In this document: positions 49,393-58,210 of the stretch, one piece after another
Layout of the letters: each line of letters opens with the position of its first letter
How positions within the stretch are numbered: the stretch's first letter is position 1
Origin: Sphingomonas_E sp042693015
GTDB lineage: Bacteria; Pseudomonadota; Alphaproteobacteria; Sphingomonadales; Sphingomonadaceae
Direction of reading: 5' to 3'
NCBI RefSeq assembly: GCF_042693015.1
Contig: NZ_CP170544.1
Span: forward strand, 2,046,001 to 2,110,000
Length of the DNA stretch: 64,000 nt
Made by a program: the position numbers and the translations under genes
Notes under the pieces: generated by a model
What the model was told of the DNA's origin: nothing
Databases searched by the model: none
Seen by the model: the letters and a program-made list of their open reading frames with translations, nothing else

Positions 49393-49926
49393 ATGTCGCG
49401 ACTGTCGGGAAAGATGCGGAAGCTGGCGCTGCTCGCCCTAGCGGCGGCGAGCCCGCTGCTTCAGGGCTCGATCGACCTGTCGGCCAATGCCGACGCGCGC
49501 CTGCTTGCCGCCCATAATCGGGAGCGCGCGCTGCTGGGTATTCCGCCGCTCGCCTGGAACGAAGGGCTGGCACGCGACGCCGCGGCCTGGGGGCAACATC
49601 TGACCCGCGTTGGCTATCTCGTGCATTACCCCGACAACCCCAATGATCCCGATCCCCAGGGCGAAAATCTCTGGGCGGGCACTAAGGGCTATTATAGCCT
49701 CGAAAATATGGTCGGGCTGTGGGTCGCCGAAAAAAAGAACTTCCGGGCCGGCGTCTTCCCCAACAACAGCCAGACCAACCGGCTTGAGGATGTCGCCCAC
49801 TACACGCAGGTGATGTGGCGCAGTTCCACCGACGTCGGCTGCGCGGTTGTGCGCGGCCGAGCCGACGACTTCCTGGTTTGCCGCTACAGCGAGGGCGGTA
49901 ATGTCTTAGGTGAACGGCCGTTCTGA
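49393..49926 (+). CDS. Secreted CAP (SCP/PR-1) domain protein
   Basis: The 177-residue protein has a signal peptide (MRKLALLALAAASPLLQGS within residues 8-26) and a CAP domain: LLAAHNRERALLGIPPLAWNEGLARDAAAWG, then GENLWAG, and HYTQVMWRSSTDVGCAVVRG ending VCRYSEGGNVLGERPF. The typical His and Glu pairs of the CAP cavity (HNRER, GEN, HYTQ) are present. Bacterial CAP proteins are exported with unclear roles. The ATG at 49393 has GGGAAGGAA upstream. Its last 21 bases overlap the 3' end of the convergent PEP-CTERM-like gene. Confidence 0.92.
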   Translation: MSRLSGKMRKLALLALAAASPLLQGSIDLSANADARLLAAHNRERALLGIPPLAWNEGLARDAAAWGQHLTRVGYLVHYPDNPNDPDPQGENLWAGTKGYYSLENMVGLWVAEKKNFRAGVFPNNSQTNRLEDVAHYTQVMWRSSTDVGCAVVRGRADDFLVCRYSEGGNVLGERPF

Positions 49927-50475
49927 TTCCGGGCGGATGCCCGAGAAGCTGACGGTCACTTCCGCCTTGGCGAGCACGCGGCGGCGCTGACGCGCCTGGC
50001 TGACCCGCACCGCACCACCGATCAGACCGAAGCCCAGGATCATCTGGACCCAGGTCGTCGCATCCGGCAGCAACGGCGTGGTCGGCTCCGTCCCGATGTT
50101 GGGATTGGGAACGCCACCGCCACCCGGGCGAACCGGGTTGAAGGGCGTCGTCCGCGGCGGGCCGAGTACGGTCCCCGGATTCAGTGAGGCCACCTCGATC
50201 GGGGGCAGCACCGAATCGGCTTCGGCCGGCAGTTCGAGCGCCGACAGGATCACCGGCACGGCCGTGGGGCACGGAGCGATCGCCGCAGCCGCCACCTCAG
50301 CCGCGGGCTTGCGCACGCGCGTCTTCGGTTTGGCATATTGGCGCGGAGCCGTTGCCTTGTGGACCGCTTCACGCACCTGCGGAACGGACAATGTGAGAGC
50401 TGCGGAGCCGACGACCGGGCACACGCAAGCTGCCATGAGCTTTGCGGCTTTCGAAGCCACCATCGATTGAAGCAC
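49906..50475 (-). CDS. PEP-CTERM-like protein, candidate substrate of the adjacent exosortase
   Basis: The 189-residue protein has an N-terminal hydrophobic segment (about 12-32), a long Pro/Ala/Gly-rich low-complexity middle, and a C-terminal tripartite signal: the PEP-CTERM-like LLPDATTW at 135-142, a hydrophobic helix VQMILGFGLIGGAV at 143-156 and the basic ARQRRR at 161-166. Typical sphingomonad signals read PEPATWAMMILGFG, so this is a divergent form. About 23 residues follow the basic cluster, longer than normal. I chose GTG at 50475 because GAGGGG lies seven bases upstream; an ATG at 50502 is possible. The divergent exosortase gene begins about 300 bp away. Confidence 0.75.
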   Translation of the reverse strand: MLQSMVASKAAKLMAACVCPVVGSAALTLSVPQVREAVHKATAPRQYAKPKTRVRKPAAEVAAAAIAPCPTAVPVILSALELPAEADSVLPPIEVASLNPGTVLGPPRTTPFNPVRPGGGGVPNPNIGTEPTTPLLPDATTWVQMILGFGLIGGAVRVSQARQRRRVLAKAEVTVSFSGIRPESERPFT

Positions 50476-50502
50476 TTTGCCACCCCTCGTAAACGCACGC
50501 AT

Positions 50503-50780
50503 ACGCCCGTGCGTCAGGTTCCCCTACAACGGATTCTGATAAAAGCCAAAGTGTGAAACCGACGTTAACCTCGATTCACTTGGAGCGGGCGCGAAGTGGC
50601 AACAATATGTTGCACGATTACCATGCGGCCCCGCAGGCGTATCACAAAGTGACGCAATTGCAGGCGATTTCATGAAGTGAAAAGTCGCCCACAGACCCCA
50701 CCGTCGGATTTTTTTACATATCCCGATCATGTAGAGCGAAGGTACAACGGACCGGACGCATCTTGTCGAAGCGTTCATCA
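50503..50780. promoter_or_regulatory. Divergent control region of the exosortase and PEP-CTERM-like genes
   Basis: The region holds the 15-mer AACCGACGTTAACCT at 50557-50571, which recurs with one change at 57956-57970, and a perfect inverted repeat GCAACA-ATA-TGTTGC at 50599-50613. A T-run (TTTTTTT) lies near 50710. No gene was seen here. Confidence 0.6.
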
Positions 50781-51761
50781 ATGTCGGCTAGACGGCTTCC
50801 GGCTTTTGATGGATACCACATATCGGAGGATCACCGCCTGAACGCGCACATCGACATCGCCGAAGCCAGCGCCAAGCCGCGAGTCGCGCCCTCGTCCTTC
50901 TGGACGTGGCTAGCGGCCGCGATTCGCCGGGATTGGCTGCTGTGGATCGGCATGGCGACGCTCGCGCTGCCGACCATGGCGTCGGTCGCCCGCGACAGTT
51001 GGTCCACCGAACAGGGCGCTCACGGCCCGATCGTGCTCGCGACCGGAATCTGGCTGGTCATGCGGCAATGGCGCAAGGCACTTGAGATCGCCCGGCCCGG
51101 CTCCACGCTGATCGGTGTGGCGCTGCTGGTGCCCGCCCTGCTCGTCTACGCCTTCGCCCGGATCACCAACATCGTCGAGATCGAAGGGTTCGCGATGTAT
51201 GGCGCGCTGCTCTCCGTGCTCTACATGGCGGCCGGCGGTGCGGTGATGCGGCTGCTGTGGTTTCCGCTGCTCTATCTTCTGTTCGTCTTTCCGCCGCCGG
51301 ATACGGCGGTCGCGATGGTCACACAGCCGCTGAAAATCTGGATTTCGCGGGCAGCGATCGATCTGCTCTATATCGTCGGCTATCCGATCGCGGGTTCGGG
51401 CGTGACGATCCAGATCGGCCAGTATCAGATGCTGGTCGCGGCAGCGTGCGCTGGGCTGAACTCGTTGATCAGCCTGTCGGCGATCGGCCTGTTCTATATC
51501 TACATCCGCCACAACGCGAACTGGCGCTATGCCGCATTGCTGATGCTGGCGATCGTGCCAGTCGCGATCCTTGCCAACTTCGTCCGTGTGCTGATCCTCG
51601 TCCTGATCACCTACCATTTCGGCGAGGCGATGGCGCAGGGCTTCATCCACAATTTCGCCGGCGTGACGATGTTCGCGATTTCGGTGCTGGGCATCTTTGC
51701 GGTCGATGCGATCGCATCGCCCCTGCGCCGCCGGCTTGAACAGAGTGCACCCGCGCAATGA
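50781..51761 (+). CDS. xrtV: Exosortase, probably V type
   Basis: Exosortases are membrane transpeptidases that process C-terminal sorting signals. This 326-residue protein has about eight transmembrane helices and the catalytic set: Cys223 in AACAGLNSLISL, Arg269 in NFVRVLILVLITYHFGE and His290 in FIHNFAGV. The type V call rests on the partner EpsI and the small accessory gene 52538-52789. A TTG at 50763 with GGA upstream is an alternative start. Its stop overlaps the epsI start as ATGA. The likely substrate is the PEP-CTERM-like protein encoded divergently. Confidence 0.85.
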   Translation: MSARRLPAFDGYHISEDHRLNAHIDIAEASAKPRVAPSSFWTWLAAAIRRDWLLWIGMATLALPTMASVARDSWSTEQGAHGPIVLATGIWLVMRQWRKALEIARPGSTLIGVALLVPALLVYAFARITNIVEIEGFAMYGALLSVLYMAAGGAVMRLLWFPLLYLLFVFPPPDTAVAMVTQPLKIWISRAAIDLLYIVGYPIAGSGVTIQIGQYQMLVAAACAGLNSLISLSAIGLFYIYIRHNANWRYAALLMLAIVPVAILANFVRVLILVLITYHFGEAMAQGFIHNFAGVTMFAISVLGIFAVDAIASPLRRRLEQSAPAQ

Positions 51762-52483
51762 ACGACGTAGCCAATGGCATCGATCTGACGACGGTTGGCG
51801 AACCGGAGCCGTCGCCCCGGCTTTCGCGGCGCAACATGATGATCGGCGGCGTGATGCTGGCCACGGCTGGCCTGGCCTATACCCGGCAGCCAAAGCCCAT
51901 TCCGCCCGTGCTCGGCAAGACGAAGCTCGACACGCTGATCCCGAACAAGATCGGCCGCTGGACCTATGAGACGACGTCGGGACTGGTGCTGCCGCCACGC
52001 GACCAGCTCAGCGAACGCATCTACGACCAGTTGGTAACGCGGGTCTATTCAGCGCCTGACGGCACCGGCGTCATGCTGCTGATCGCCTATAGCGGGCGCC
52101 AGGACGGCATGTTGCAGGTCCATCGGCCCGAGGTCTGCTATCCGGCAAGCGGCTATACCCTTACCGAAGCGGCCAACCACGATATTCCCGTCGGACCCGA
52201 TTTTGCGCTGCCGACGCGCTTCATCGTCGCGGAAGGACTGTCGCGGACCGAGCAGCTCATCTACTGGACCCGCATCGGGCCGAGTTTCCCGACCGGCTGG
52301 CTCAGCCAGCGGCGCGCCGTGATCGACGAGAATCTGAAGGGGTACATCCCCGACGGCGTACTGGTGCGCATGTCTGCCATCGCCAATGGCAACACTTCGC
52401 TGACACCGATCTTCGACGAGTTCACCCGGGAATTGATCCGCAGCGTCCCCGCAAAGACGCGCCAGATCCTGATCGGTCGCTGA
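51758..52483 (+). CDS. epsI: Exosortase-associated protein EpsI
   Basis: The 241-residue protein is the usual partner of the exosortase. It opens with a short cytoplasmic stretch including SRRNMMIGGVMLATAG (an Arg-Arg membrane anchor near residues 24-40), then the DUF3485 domain with GRWTYETTSGLVLP and the family block AYSGRQDGMLQVHRPEVCYPASGY, where the Cys in EVCYP is conserved. In other species EpsI is fused to or follows the exosortase and is needed for polysaccharide production. Four-base overlap with the exosortase gene shows translational coupling. Confidence 0.88.
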   Translation: MNDVANGIDLTTVGEPEPSPRLSRRNMMIGGVMLATAGLAYTRQPKPIPPVLGKTKLDTLIPNKIGRWTYETTSGLVLPPRDQLSERIYDQLVTRVYSAPDGTGVMLLIAYSGRQDGMLQVHRPEVCYPASGYTLTEAANHDIPVGPDFALPTRFIVAEGLSRTEQLIYWTRIGPSFPTGWLSQRRAVIDENLKGYIPDGVLVRMSAIANGNTSLTPIFDEFTRELIRSVPAKTRQILIGR

Positions 52484-52537
52484 TCGAGGCCGGATATCCG
52501 CTACCGTTTGGCCAGCAACGAACCAGGATCCTCGCGA

Positions 52538-52789
52538 TCAGGATTTTGGCCAGAAATTGAAAGGGCGGAGGACAAAGAGGATATAGCCCAAGGTCGCGGC
52601 GATCACCGCAATGGCGGCCAGCTGGTAGCCTTCATTGCCGAGATAGTTCGCGACGGCGCAGCCCACCGACGGCCCCAGATATTGCCAGATCGAATCCTGC
52701 GGCGGCTCATCGCCGGTCGACCGCTGCATGAAAAGCACGATCAGGCCCGCAAAAATGGCAACCGTGACCCAGTCGAAGACAGTTTCCAA
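52538..52789 (-). CDS. Small membrane protein, XrtV-system accessory type
   Basis: The 83-residue protein reads LETVFDWVTVAIFAGLIVLFMQRS, then a soluble loop EPPQDSIWQYLGPSVGCAVANYLGNEG and a second helix QLAAIAVIAATLGYILFVLRP. I recognise it as the small accessory protein annotated with XrtV sorting systems in sphingomonads. The start is TTG at 52789, with AGGGGAA five bases upstream; the ATG at 52843 lacks such a site. It is oriented opposite to the exosortase pair and converges on epsI. Its function is unknown. Confidence 0.75.
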   Translation of the reverse strand: METVFDWVTVAIFAGLIVLFMQRSTGDEPPQDSIWQYLGPSVGCAVANYLGNEGYQLAAIAVIAATLGYILFVLRPFNFWPKS

Positions 52790-52912
52790 AAAGCTTCCCC
52801 TTTTGTTGAAGGAATGCCTGTATAGATCGCTACAGTCCAGCAAAATTCGGCTGGACGACTATGGTTTATGACCAGGCTGATGTGACGGATCGATGGCGCA
52901 TAGGAGAATGAA

Positions 52913-53821
52913 GTGAAAACCAAACAGATGATCCTCGCAAGCGCTGCGGCGGTTATGATGTTGACGCTGGGGGCATGCGACAAAAAAGCAGAGGGGCAAG
53001 TTGTCGCCGTCGTGAACGGCGAGGAAGTCTCGCTTCAGGAATTGAACGCCGAACTGGCTGGCCAGCAGGTGCCGGATTCGGTGGACAAGAAGCAGTTGAT
53101 GAAGGAGGTCCTTCAGCGCGTCATCGACCGCAAGCTGCTGGTTCAGCGCGCCAGGGAGCAGGGCATCGACAAGGATCCCGATTACCTGACCCAGCAGCGC
53201 CGCCTCGATGAGAGCCTGCTTGTCACCATGCTCGGCAAGAAGGCCGCCGCAGGCGTCAAGATTCCGGACGCCGCCGCGATCGACAAATTCATTGCCGACA
53301 ATCCGCAGATGTTCACGCAGCGCACGGTCTACACGCTCGAACAACTCCAGTTCGACGTGCCGCCCAACCCGGAACGGCTGAAGGCGCTGGAGAAGGACAA
53401 GACGCTCGCCGCGGTCGCGCAGTCACTCGATTCGCTCGGCATCAAATATGCTCGCGGCAACTCGGCGATCGATTCCGCGTCGGTTCCGCCGGCCCTGCTG
53501 AAGCAGATCCTTGCGCTTCCGGCCGGTGAGCCTTTCATCCTGCCGAATCAGGGCAAGCTGTATGCCAGCGTCATCACCGGTCAGCGCGCTAATCCGACGC
53601 CGCCCGAGATCGCCCGTCCGGCCGCGACGCAGGCCATCCGCCAGCGCGACCTGGCCCAGGTGAACACCAACACGCTGAAACAGGTCCGCGACGCCGCGAA
53701 GATCGAATATCAGGCTGGTTATGAAGCGCCCGCGAAGGCCGGTACGCCGGCGGCGGCAGCACCGGGCGCGCCCGCCGCGCCGGTTCCGGATGCTCCCGCG
53801 GTCCCCGCGCCCACCAACTGA
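52913..53821 (+). CDS. epsD: EpsD-like peptidyl-prolyl cis-trans isomerase lipoprotein
   Basis: The 302-residue protein is a lipoprotein with lipobox LGAC at residues 19-22. It has a SurA-like N-terminal region (VVAVVNGEEVSLQELNAELAGQ, QVLQRVIDRKLLVQRAREQGID) and an altered parvulin-like domain that has lost much of the canonical motif, as in EpsD of exosortase loci. The last 35 residues are Ala/Pro-rich. The start is GTG at 52913 with GGAG upstream. It is thought to help fold secreted components of the polysaccharide system. A perfect hairpin follows ten bases after the stop. Confidence 0.85.
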   Translation: MKTKQMILASAAAVMMLTLGACDKKAEGQVVAVVNGEEVSLQELNAELAGQQVPDSVDKKQLMKEVLQRVIDRKLLVQRAREQGIDKDPDYLTQQRRLDESLLVTMLGKKAAAGVKIPDAAAIDKFIADNPQMFTQRTVYTLEQLQFDVPPNPERLKALEKDKTLAAVAQSLDSLGIKYARGNSAIDSASVPPALLKQILALPAGEPFILPNQGKLYASVITGQRANPTPPEIARPAATQAIRQRDLAQVNTNTLKQVRDAAKIEYQAGYEAPAKAGTPAAAAPGAPAAPVPDAPAVPAPTN

Positions 53822-53830
53822 GGCAACGAG

Positions 53831-53859
53831 GCGGATGCCGGTTCAACGCCGGCATCCGC
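53831..53859. terminator. Bidirectional hairpin between epsD and the WecG-like gene
   Basis: GCGGATGCCGG-TTCAACG-CCGGCATCCGC has an 11-base perfect stem and sits between the stop codons of two convergent genes. No T-run follows, but its strength and position suit a two-way terminator or a transcript end barrier. Confidence 0.7.
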
Positions 53860-53860
53860 T

Positions 53861-54622
53861 TCATCCTCTATTGCGGGCCTGCCAGGCGATCCTGAAGATG
53901 CGTGGGCCTTCGACAAGGTAGCGACGCCACAGCCGCTTGGGTTCGCTCGCCAGACGATGCGCCCATTCGATCCCGGCCTTCTGCATCCAGCGCGGGGCCC
54001 GCACCGCACGACCGGTCAGAAAATCGATCGACGCACCGATGCACAGGGCAATGCCCGTCGCATCTCCTCGCTCCGCAATAGTCAGCGCAAGATATTCCTG
54101 CTGGGGGGATCCGACGGCCAAAAAGGTGAACCGCGCCCGCGCTTGCGCTACGAAAGCTGCGGCCTCCGCCATCGCAGTGACATTGGTGCGCATCCCCATC
54201 GGCGGGATATGCTGGACGATCTCGACACCGGGCAAGCGATCCCGAAGCAGCGCCAGTGTTTCGACGTCGCCACCAACGATCGCGATCCGGTCGCCAGGCT
54301 TCACTACGTCCTGAAGCAGTCGCGCTGTCAGGTCGCTGCCGGGCGTCACGGGCAGGTGAATTCCCTGCAGCGCCGCGAGGCGCGCCAGCACCCTGCTATC
54401 GCATAATCGCGTCGCCGCGCGGGCATAGGCCTTGGCCAGCCGTTCGTCCCTCTTGTCGCCATGCAGGCGGATCAGATGATCGACATTGGGGGTGACGACA
54501 TAAGCGAAGGGCGCCTCCGCCGGGCGCGCGGCAATCGTGCCGACGACCGCCTCCGTGTCCCGCCGGTCGAAAGCGACATCCAGATAGGGCAGTTCAGGCT
54601 GCCCGCCACCTTCAATAGGCAT
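53861..54622 (-). CDS. WecG/TagA/CpsF family glycosyltransferase
   Basis: The 253-residue enzyme is of CAZy family GT26. It has YVVTPNVDHLIRLHGD near residue 40, the DSRVLARLAALQGI block, GGDVETLALL and FLAVGSPQQEYLA with the typical Gln-Gln-Glu near residue 170, then CIGASIDFLTGRAVRAPRWMQKAGIEWAHRLASEP. Members transfer N-acetylmannosamine, glucuronic acid or related sugars to lipid-linked carriers, the second step after priming. The ATG at 54622 overlaps the stop of the priming transferase gene by 11 bp, so the two are coupled. Confidence 0.92.
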   Translation of the reverse strand: MPIEGGGQPELPYLDVAFDRRDTEAVVGTIAARPAEAPFAYVVTPNVDHLIRLHGDKRDERLAKAYARAATRLCDSRVLARLAALQGIHLPVTPGSDLTARLLQDVVKPGDRIAIVGGDVETLALLRDRLPGVEIVQHIPPMGMRTNVTAMAEAAAFVAQARARFTFLAVGSPQQEYLALTIAERGDATGIALCIGASIDFLTGRAVRAPRWMQKAGIEWAHRLASEPKRLWRRYLVEGPRIFRIAWQARNRG

Positions 54623-56087
54623 CCTTGTCCCAGATGACCTTGAAAACCGTTTCGAAGATGATGCGGAAATCGAGCGAGAGCGACCAGTTGTCGATATAAT
54701 AGCGATCATATTCGACGCGCTTGCGCGCACGTTCGATCGTGTTGATCTCACCCCTCAGACCCCGCACCTGCGCGAGACCGGTGATGCCGGGTTTCACCCG
54801 GTGGCGCGCGGCATAGCCCTTTACCGCATCGAAATAATAAGCGTCGCCGACCTTCATATGCGTCGCGTGCGGTCGCGGACCGACCAGCGACATATCCCCC
54901 CGCAGCACGTTGAAGAGCTGCGGCAGTTCATCGATGCTGAGGCGGCGGATGAGGCGTCCCACCGGCGTCACCCGATCATCATGGCGCGTGGTGCGCGCAG
55001 CCCCCGTGGCGTCGCCCTTGTCGACATACATGGATCGGAACTTGAGCACTTCGATCTCGACATTGTTGAAGCCGAAGCGGCGCTGCACGAACAGGATCGG
55101 GCCGGGGCTCGTCAGCTTGATCGCCAGCGCCGTCAGAATCAGCAGGGGCGACAGGAAGATGACACCGGCAAGCGCCAGCCCGCGATCCTCGACAGCCTTG
55201 AGAATGCCGTGCCAGTCGCGGATCGGGCGCTGCCACAAGGCGAGGATCGGCACCGTGCCGATGAACTTCATGTCATATTGGGTGGTGAGTTCGACGGATT
55301 CGCGTGGGATCAGGCAGATGTCGATCGACACCTCCGCCAGATCGGCGAGGATTTCGTCGAGCCGTTCCTGCGTGATCTTGGGCAGAGCGATCAGCACCTG
55401 ATCGACTTCCCCACGACGAGCCAGGTCGACCACCGCGTCAAGACCGCCAAGGAAGGGTACGCCGCCCGTGCGGTCGATTTCCACCCTCGTTTGACGACCA
55501 TCGGCCACACCCACGATCGAGAGATAGGGGAGCTGGGCGACATCGAGCAGGGTCAACGCCCGCTGCGAAACATGCTCATCGGCGCCGTAGATGATGATAC
55601 GCTGGCCGATATAACCTGCGGATACGAGACGCCCGATCGCCCAGCGCAAGGCGTAGGTGCTGAGATAGAGCAAAGTCAGCACAGTCGCGACATAGTAGAA
55701 GATCACGCCGCGCGAAAACTTGTCCAGCATGCCGAGCTGCCAGATCGTCGCCACGACCAACACCGAAGCGATGACATAGTCGAGCACGCCGCCCTGATGC
55801 GCCTCGCCCCCCCGCGCCATCGGGCTGGTATAGGCGTCGCGTGACAGGCGGATCAGGAAGAAGTTCACGCCAGCGATGATCGCGGCCGTGCTGTGAATGG
55901 ATTCATCGAAGTAGAGGCCGATCAATTGCCGATAAAGAGTCTCGGCAACCGGAACGGCGAGCAGCAGACAGAAGAGATCCGATACCGCTGCCATCGACGA
56001 TATGACGTTGGAGGTGAAGCGCAGCTTGGGTGCGAAAGGGATCTCGCCCGTTCCCGCCGCGGCAATTGGGCCCGTCGCCCTGGTCAT
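54612..56087 (-). CDS. Undecaprenyl-phosphate sugar phosphotransferase (GumD/WcaJ type)
   Basis: The 491-residue protein starts polysaccharide synthesis by placing a hexose-1-phosphate on undecaprenyl phosphate. It has about four N-terminal helices, a CoA-binding-like soluble domain with IIIYGADEHVSQRALTLLD, a fifth membrane segment near residue 300 and the C-terminal bacterial sugar transferase domain with FVQRRFGFNNVEIEVLKFRSMY, RRLSIDELPQLFNVLRGDMSLVGPRPH, and GITGLAQVRGLRG. Glucose-1-phosphate is the usual donor. It overlaps the prsT-like stop by four bases, so prsT, this gene and the WecG-like gene form one unit. Confidence 0.95.
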   Translation of the reverse strand: MTRATGPIAAAGTGEIPFAPKLRFTSNVISSMAAVSDLFCLLLAVPVAETLYRQLIGLYFDESIHSTAAIIAGVNFFLIRLSRDAYTSPMARGGEAHQGGVLDYVIASVLVVATIWQLGMLDKFSRGVIFYYVATVLTLLYLSTYALRWAIGRLVSAGYIGQRIIIYGADEHVSQRALTLLDVAQLPYLSIVGVADGRQTRVEIDRTGGVPFLGGLDAVVDLARRGEVDQVLIALPKITQERLDEILADLAEVSIDICLIPRESVELTTQYDMKFIGTVPILALWQRPIRDWHGILKAVEDRGLALAGVIFLSPLLILTALAIKLTSPGPILFVQRRFGFNNVEIEVLKFRSMYVDKGDATGAARTTRHDDRVTPVGRLIRRLSIDELPQLFNVLRGDMSLVGPRPHATHMKVGDAYYFDAVKGYAARHRVKPGITGLAQVRGLRGEINTIERARKRVEYDRYYIDNWSLSLDFRIIFETVFKVIWDKDAY

Positions 56088-57754
56088 GCCGCAGCCCCAG
56101 CACGTCGCGGCGGCCGCGCGGCGATGTGCTTGTGCCCGTTCAGGTTCGTCCCTGCTGTCAGGCTATTACCTTCCCGATCATTGGCGGCAAGCTTCGCCTC
56201 CAGTTGGCTGGCCACCGCCGCGCCGCCCCGCAAGCCCTTCAATGCGGCGATTGACGCCCTCACACAATCCTTTTCGCCGAGCCGCAGACAAAGGACGCCC
56301 AAGGTCTTCCAACCCGGCACCATATCGGGATTACGGCGCGTGAAAGTTACTGCCGCCCGAAGCGCATCAGGTCGGCGATCGGCCGCAACAAGATAATCGA
56401 GATAGGCCCCGAGTATCTCGATGCTCACGGGAAAATCGCCGATCGCGCGCTGGTAGGTGACGTTGGCGAGATCGGGTTGCTTGCGCAGCACGTAAACGTC
56501 GGCCAGCACGATGCGGGCCGCAGCGAGATCGGGATTGTCCCGCACCAGAATCTGCGCGTCCGCAAGTGCCTGATCGGCGCTCTTGTCGGCTATCTCGATC
56601 CGCGCCCGCAGCATGAGTGCCCGCGAATTGGTATTGTCGAAATCCAGTATCGCATTGGCCCTCCGCAGCGCATCGCCACGCTGGCCGAGCGCGGCTTTGG
56701 CCATCGCGTAAATCACCTGCGCTTCGACATTGGCCGAAGCGATCGCGGCGTCCGCGACGAAGGGTTGCAGGATCCGCTCCGCTTCCGCAGGGCGTCCCTT
56801 TTCCAGAACGTAACGCGCGAGCGCGACCTTCATCGTGGGGCTGCCGTCGCTGGCGATACGGTTGACCTCTTCCGGCGATACTGCCTCGCCACCGGCAGCG
56901 AGCCAAGTATCGACAATCAGGCCTTGCAGCACCGGATCGTCGGGCCGGGCCTGCTGAACTTTGCTGATGACGGCATAACCCGTCTGCATATCGCCACTGG
57001 CATACAGCTCCCGCGCATAATCGAGCTGCAACTTCATGTTTTCAGGCGCGATTTTGAACAACCGGGCATAAGTCCGCGCGATGTTCGGGGAGTCCTTGGC
57101 CTTCTGATAGATTTCGAGCAGTCCGCTCAGCGTCATCGGCGTGTCGCCGCGTTCCTCCAGCGCCTTTTCGAGCAAAGCGGCGCCTTCGGCATTCTTCCCC
57201 TGCTGGGAAAGGATACGCGAGCGCAGCAGGATCGCGCCTTCGTTGACGGGCTCGATCGCCAGCACCTTGCTGACGAAATCGTCGGCATCCGCGAACTTGT
57301 TCCGCCGCAGTGCCACCGAGCCCTTGACCAGCAAGGCCCGCGTATTCTGCGTGTTGAGCGCGAGCAGCTGATCCGCATATCTGTCGGCGTCGTCGAGTTG
57401 CCCGCCGGCAAAAGCCAGCTCGGCGACAGCGTGCAACGCTTCCAGATTGCCGCGCTCAAGCTCGATGGCGCGTAGATAAGAAGAGAAGGCGTTCGCATAG
57501 GAACGCTGCATCATTTCCGAACGGGCGAGGATGATCCAGAAAGAGGCGATGTCGTCACGTTCACCGATGGCCTTGCGGATCTCGATACCCGCGGCGATGG
57601 GGTTGCCCTGCTGAAGCAATTGATCCGCCCGCGCCGCCGCTTCCGCCGCGCGCTCTTCCCGCGATTCGCAAGCGCCCAGCATCAGCGCCATTGCGACCGA
57701 AAGCAGGACAGCCGCCTTGCGCACCGATCGCCCCTTCCCTCGCATCGCGACCAT
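56084..57754 (-). CDS. prsT: PrsT-like TPR-repeat lipoprotein
   Basis: The 556-residue lipoprotein has lipobox LMLGAC near residue 27 and about a dozen tetratricopeptide repeats, for example IARSYANAFSSYLRAIELERGNLEALHAVAELAFAGGQLDDADRYADQLLALN. It matches the TPR protein PrsT of XrtA/PEP-CTERM loci. It probably acts as an assembly scaffold in the periplasm. The tail (RPPRRAGAAA) is arginine-rich. The start at 57754 is uncertain because no strong ribosome site is visible; 57745 is possible. It is divergent from the export operon. Confidence 0.85.
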   Translation of the reverse strand: MVAMRGKGRSVRKAAVLLSVAMALMLGACESREERAAEAAARADQLLQQGNPIAAGIEIRKAIGERDDIASFWIILARSEMMQRSYANAFSSYLRAIELERGNLEALHAVAELAFAGGQLDDADRYADQLLALNTQNTRALLVKGSVALRRNKFADADDFVSKVLAIEPVNEGAILLRSRILSQQGKNAEGAALLEKALEERGDTPMTLSGLLEIYQKAKDSPNIARTYARLFKIAPENMKLQLDYARELYASGDMQTGYAVISKVQQARPDDPVLQGLIVDTWLAAGGEAVSPEEVNRIASDGSPTMKVALARYVLEKGRPAEAERILQPFVADAAIASANVEAQVIYAMAKAALGQRGDALRRANAILDFDNTNSRALMLRARIEIADKSADQALADAQILVRDNPDLAAARIVLADVYVLRKQPDLANVTYQRAIGDFPVSIEILGAYLDYLVAADRRPDALRAAVTFTRRNPDMVPGWKTLGVLCLRLGEKDCVRASIAALKGLRGGAAVASQLEAKLAANDREGNSLTAGTNLNGHKHIAARPPRRAGAAA

Positions 57755-58210
57755 CAAACAGAACGGTCGGGAGATGCGCTGTCAGGCGATGCAAAGGTGA
57801 CGCATGCGGCGACTCCACACACCCGCCAACGCTGCGCCACGGCCAATCCCCCCTGAATGCCATTCGCCATTTTGAAAAGCATGTCCCCGATCTGATCGCC
57901 TGCACCCGGCCGGTGAAAGTTGATTTACTTTAAGAAGCTTTGGATGACGTCCCGGAACCGATGTTAACCTAACAAGCAACGCCCATACAGCGCATGCGCG
58001 CCGGAATCGAGAGTTCGACGCAGGACAGAGAGCGAAATGCCGGATCGCGCTAGGAAATCGCTCATACCTTCTGGCGTATGACCCGGTCCGAGGGGCTCAT
58101 CGTGCGCGGATATAAGGCGAAGCGGAGCTTTCCTTTTTTATGTGGCGGTGCGAAACGGTGATGCGATATGGGCTTTCCACGAAGTCCACTGGGGATGGGA
58201 CATCGAGACC
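57755..58210. promoter_or_regulatory. Divergent control region of the prsT-like and polysaccharide-export genes
   Basis: 456 bp with no gene. It contains AACCGATGTTAACCT at 57956-57970, matching the motif in the exosortase control region, an AAAGT-N6-ACTTT inverted repeat at 57916-57931 and a GCGCATGCGC palindrome at 57990-57999. A long leader before the export gene is possible. Confidence 0.65.

Noticed and set aside
50599..50613. Possible sigma-54 promoter TGGCAAC...TTGCA
   Set aside because: The GG and GC elements are 12 bases apart, not the 10 that sigma-54 requires; it is better seen as an inverted repeat.
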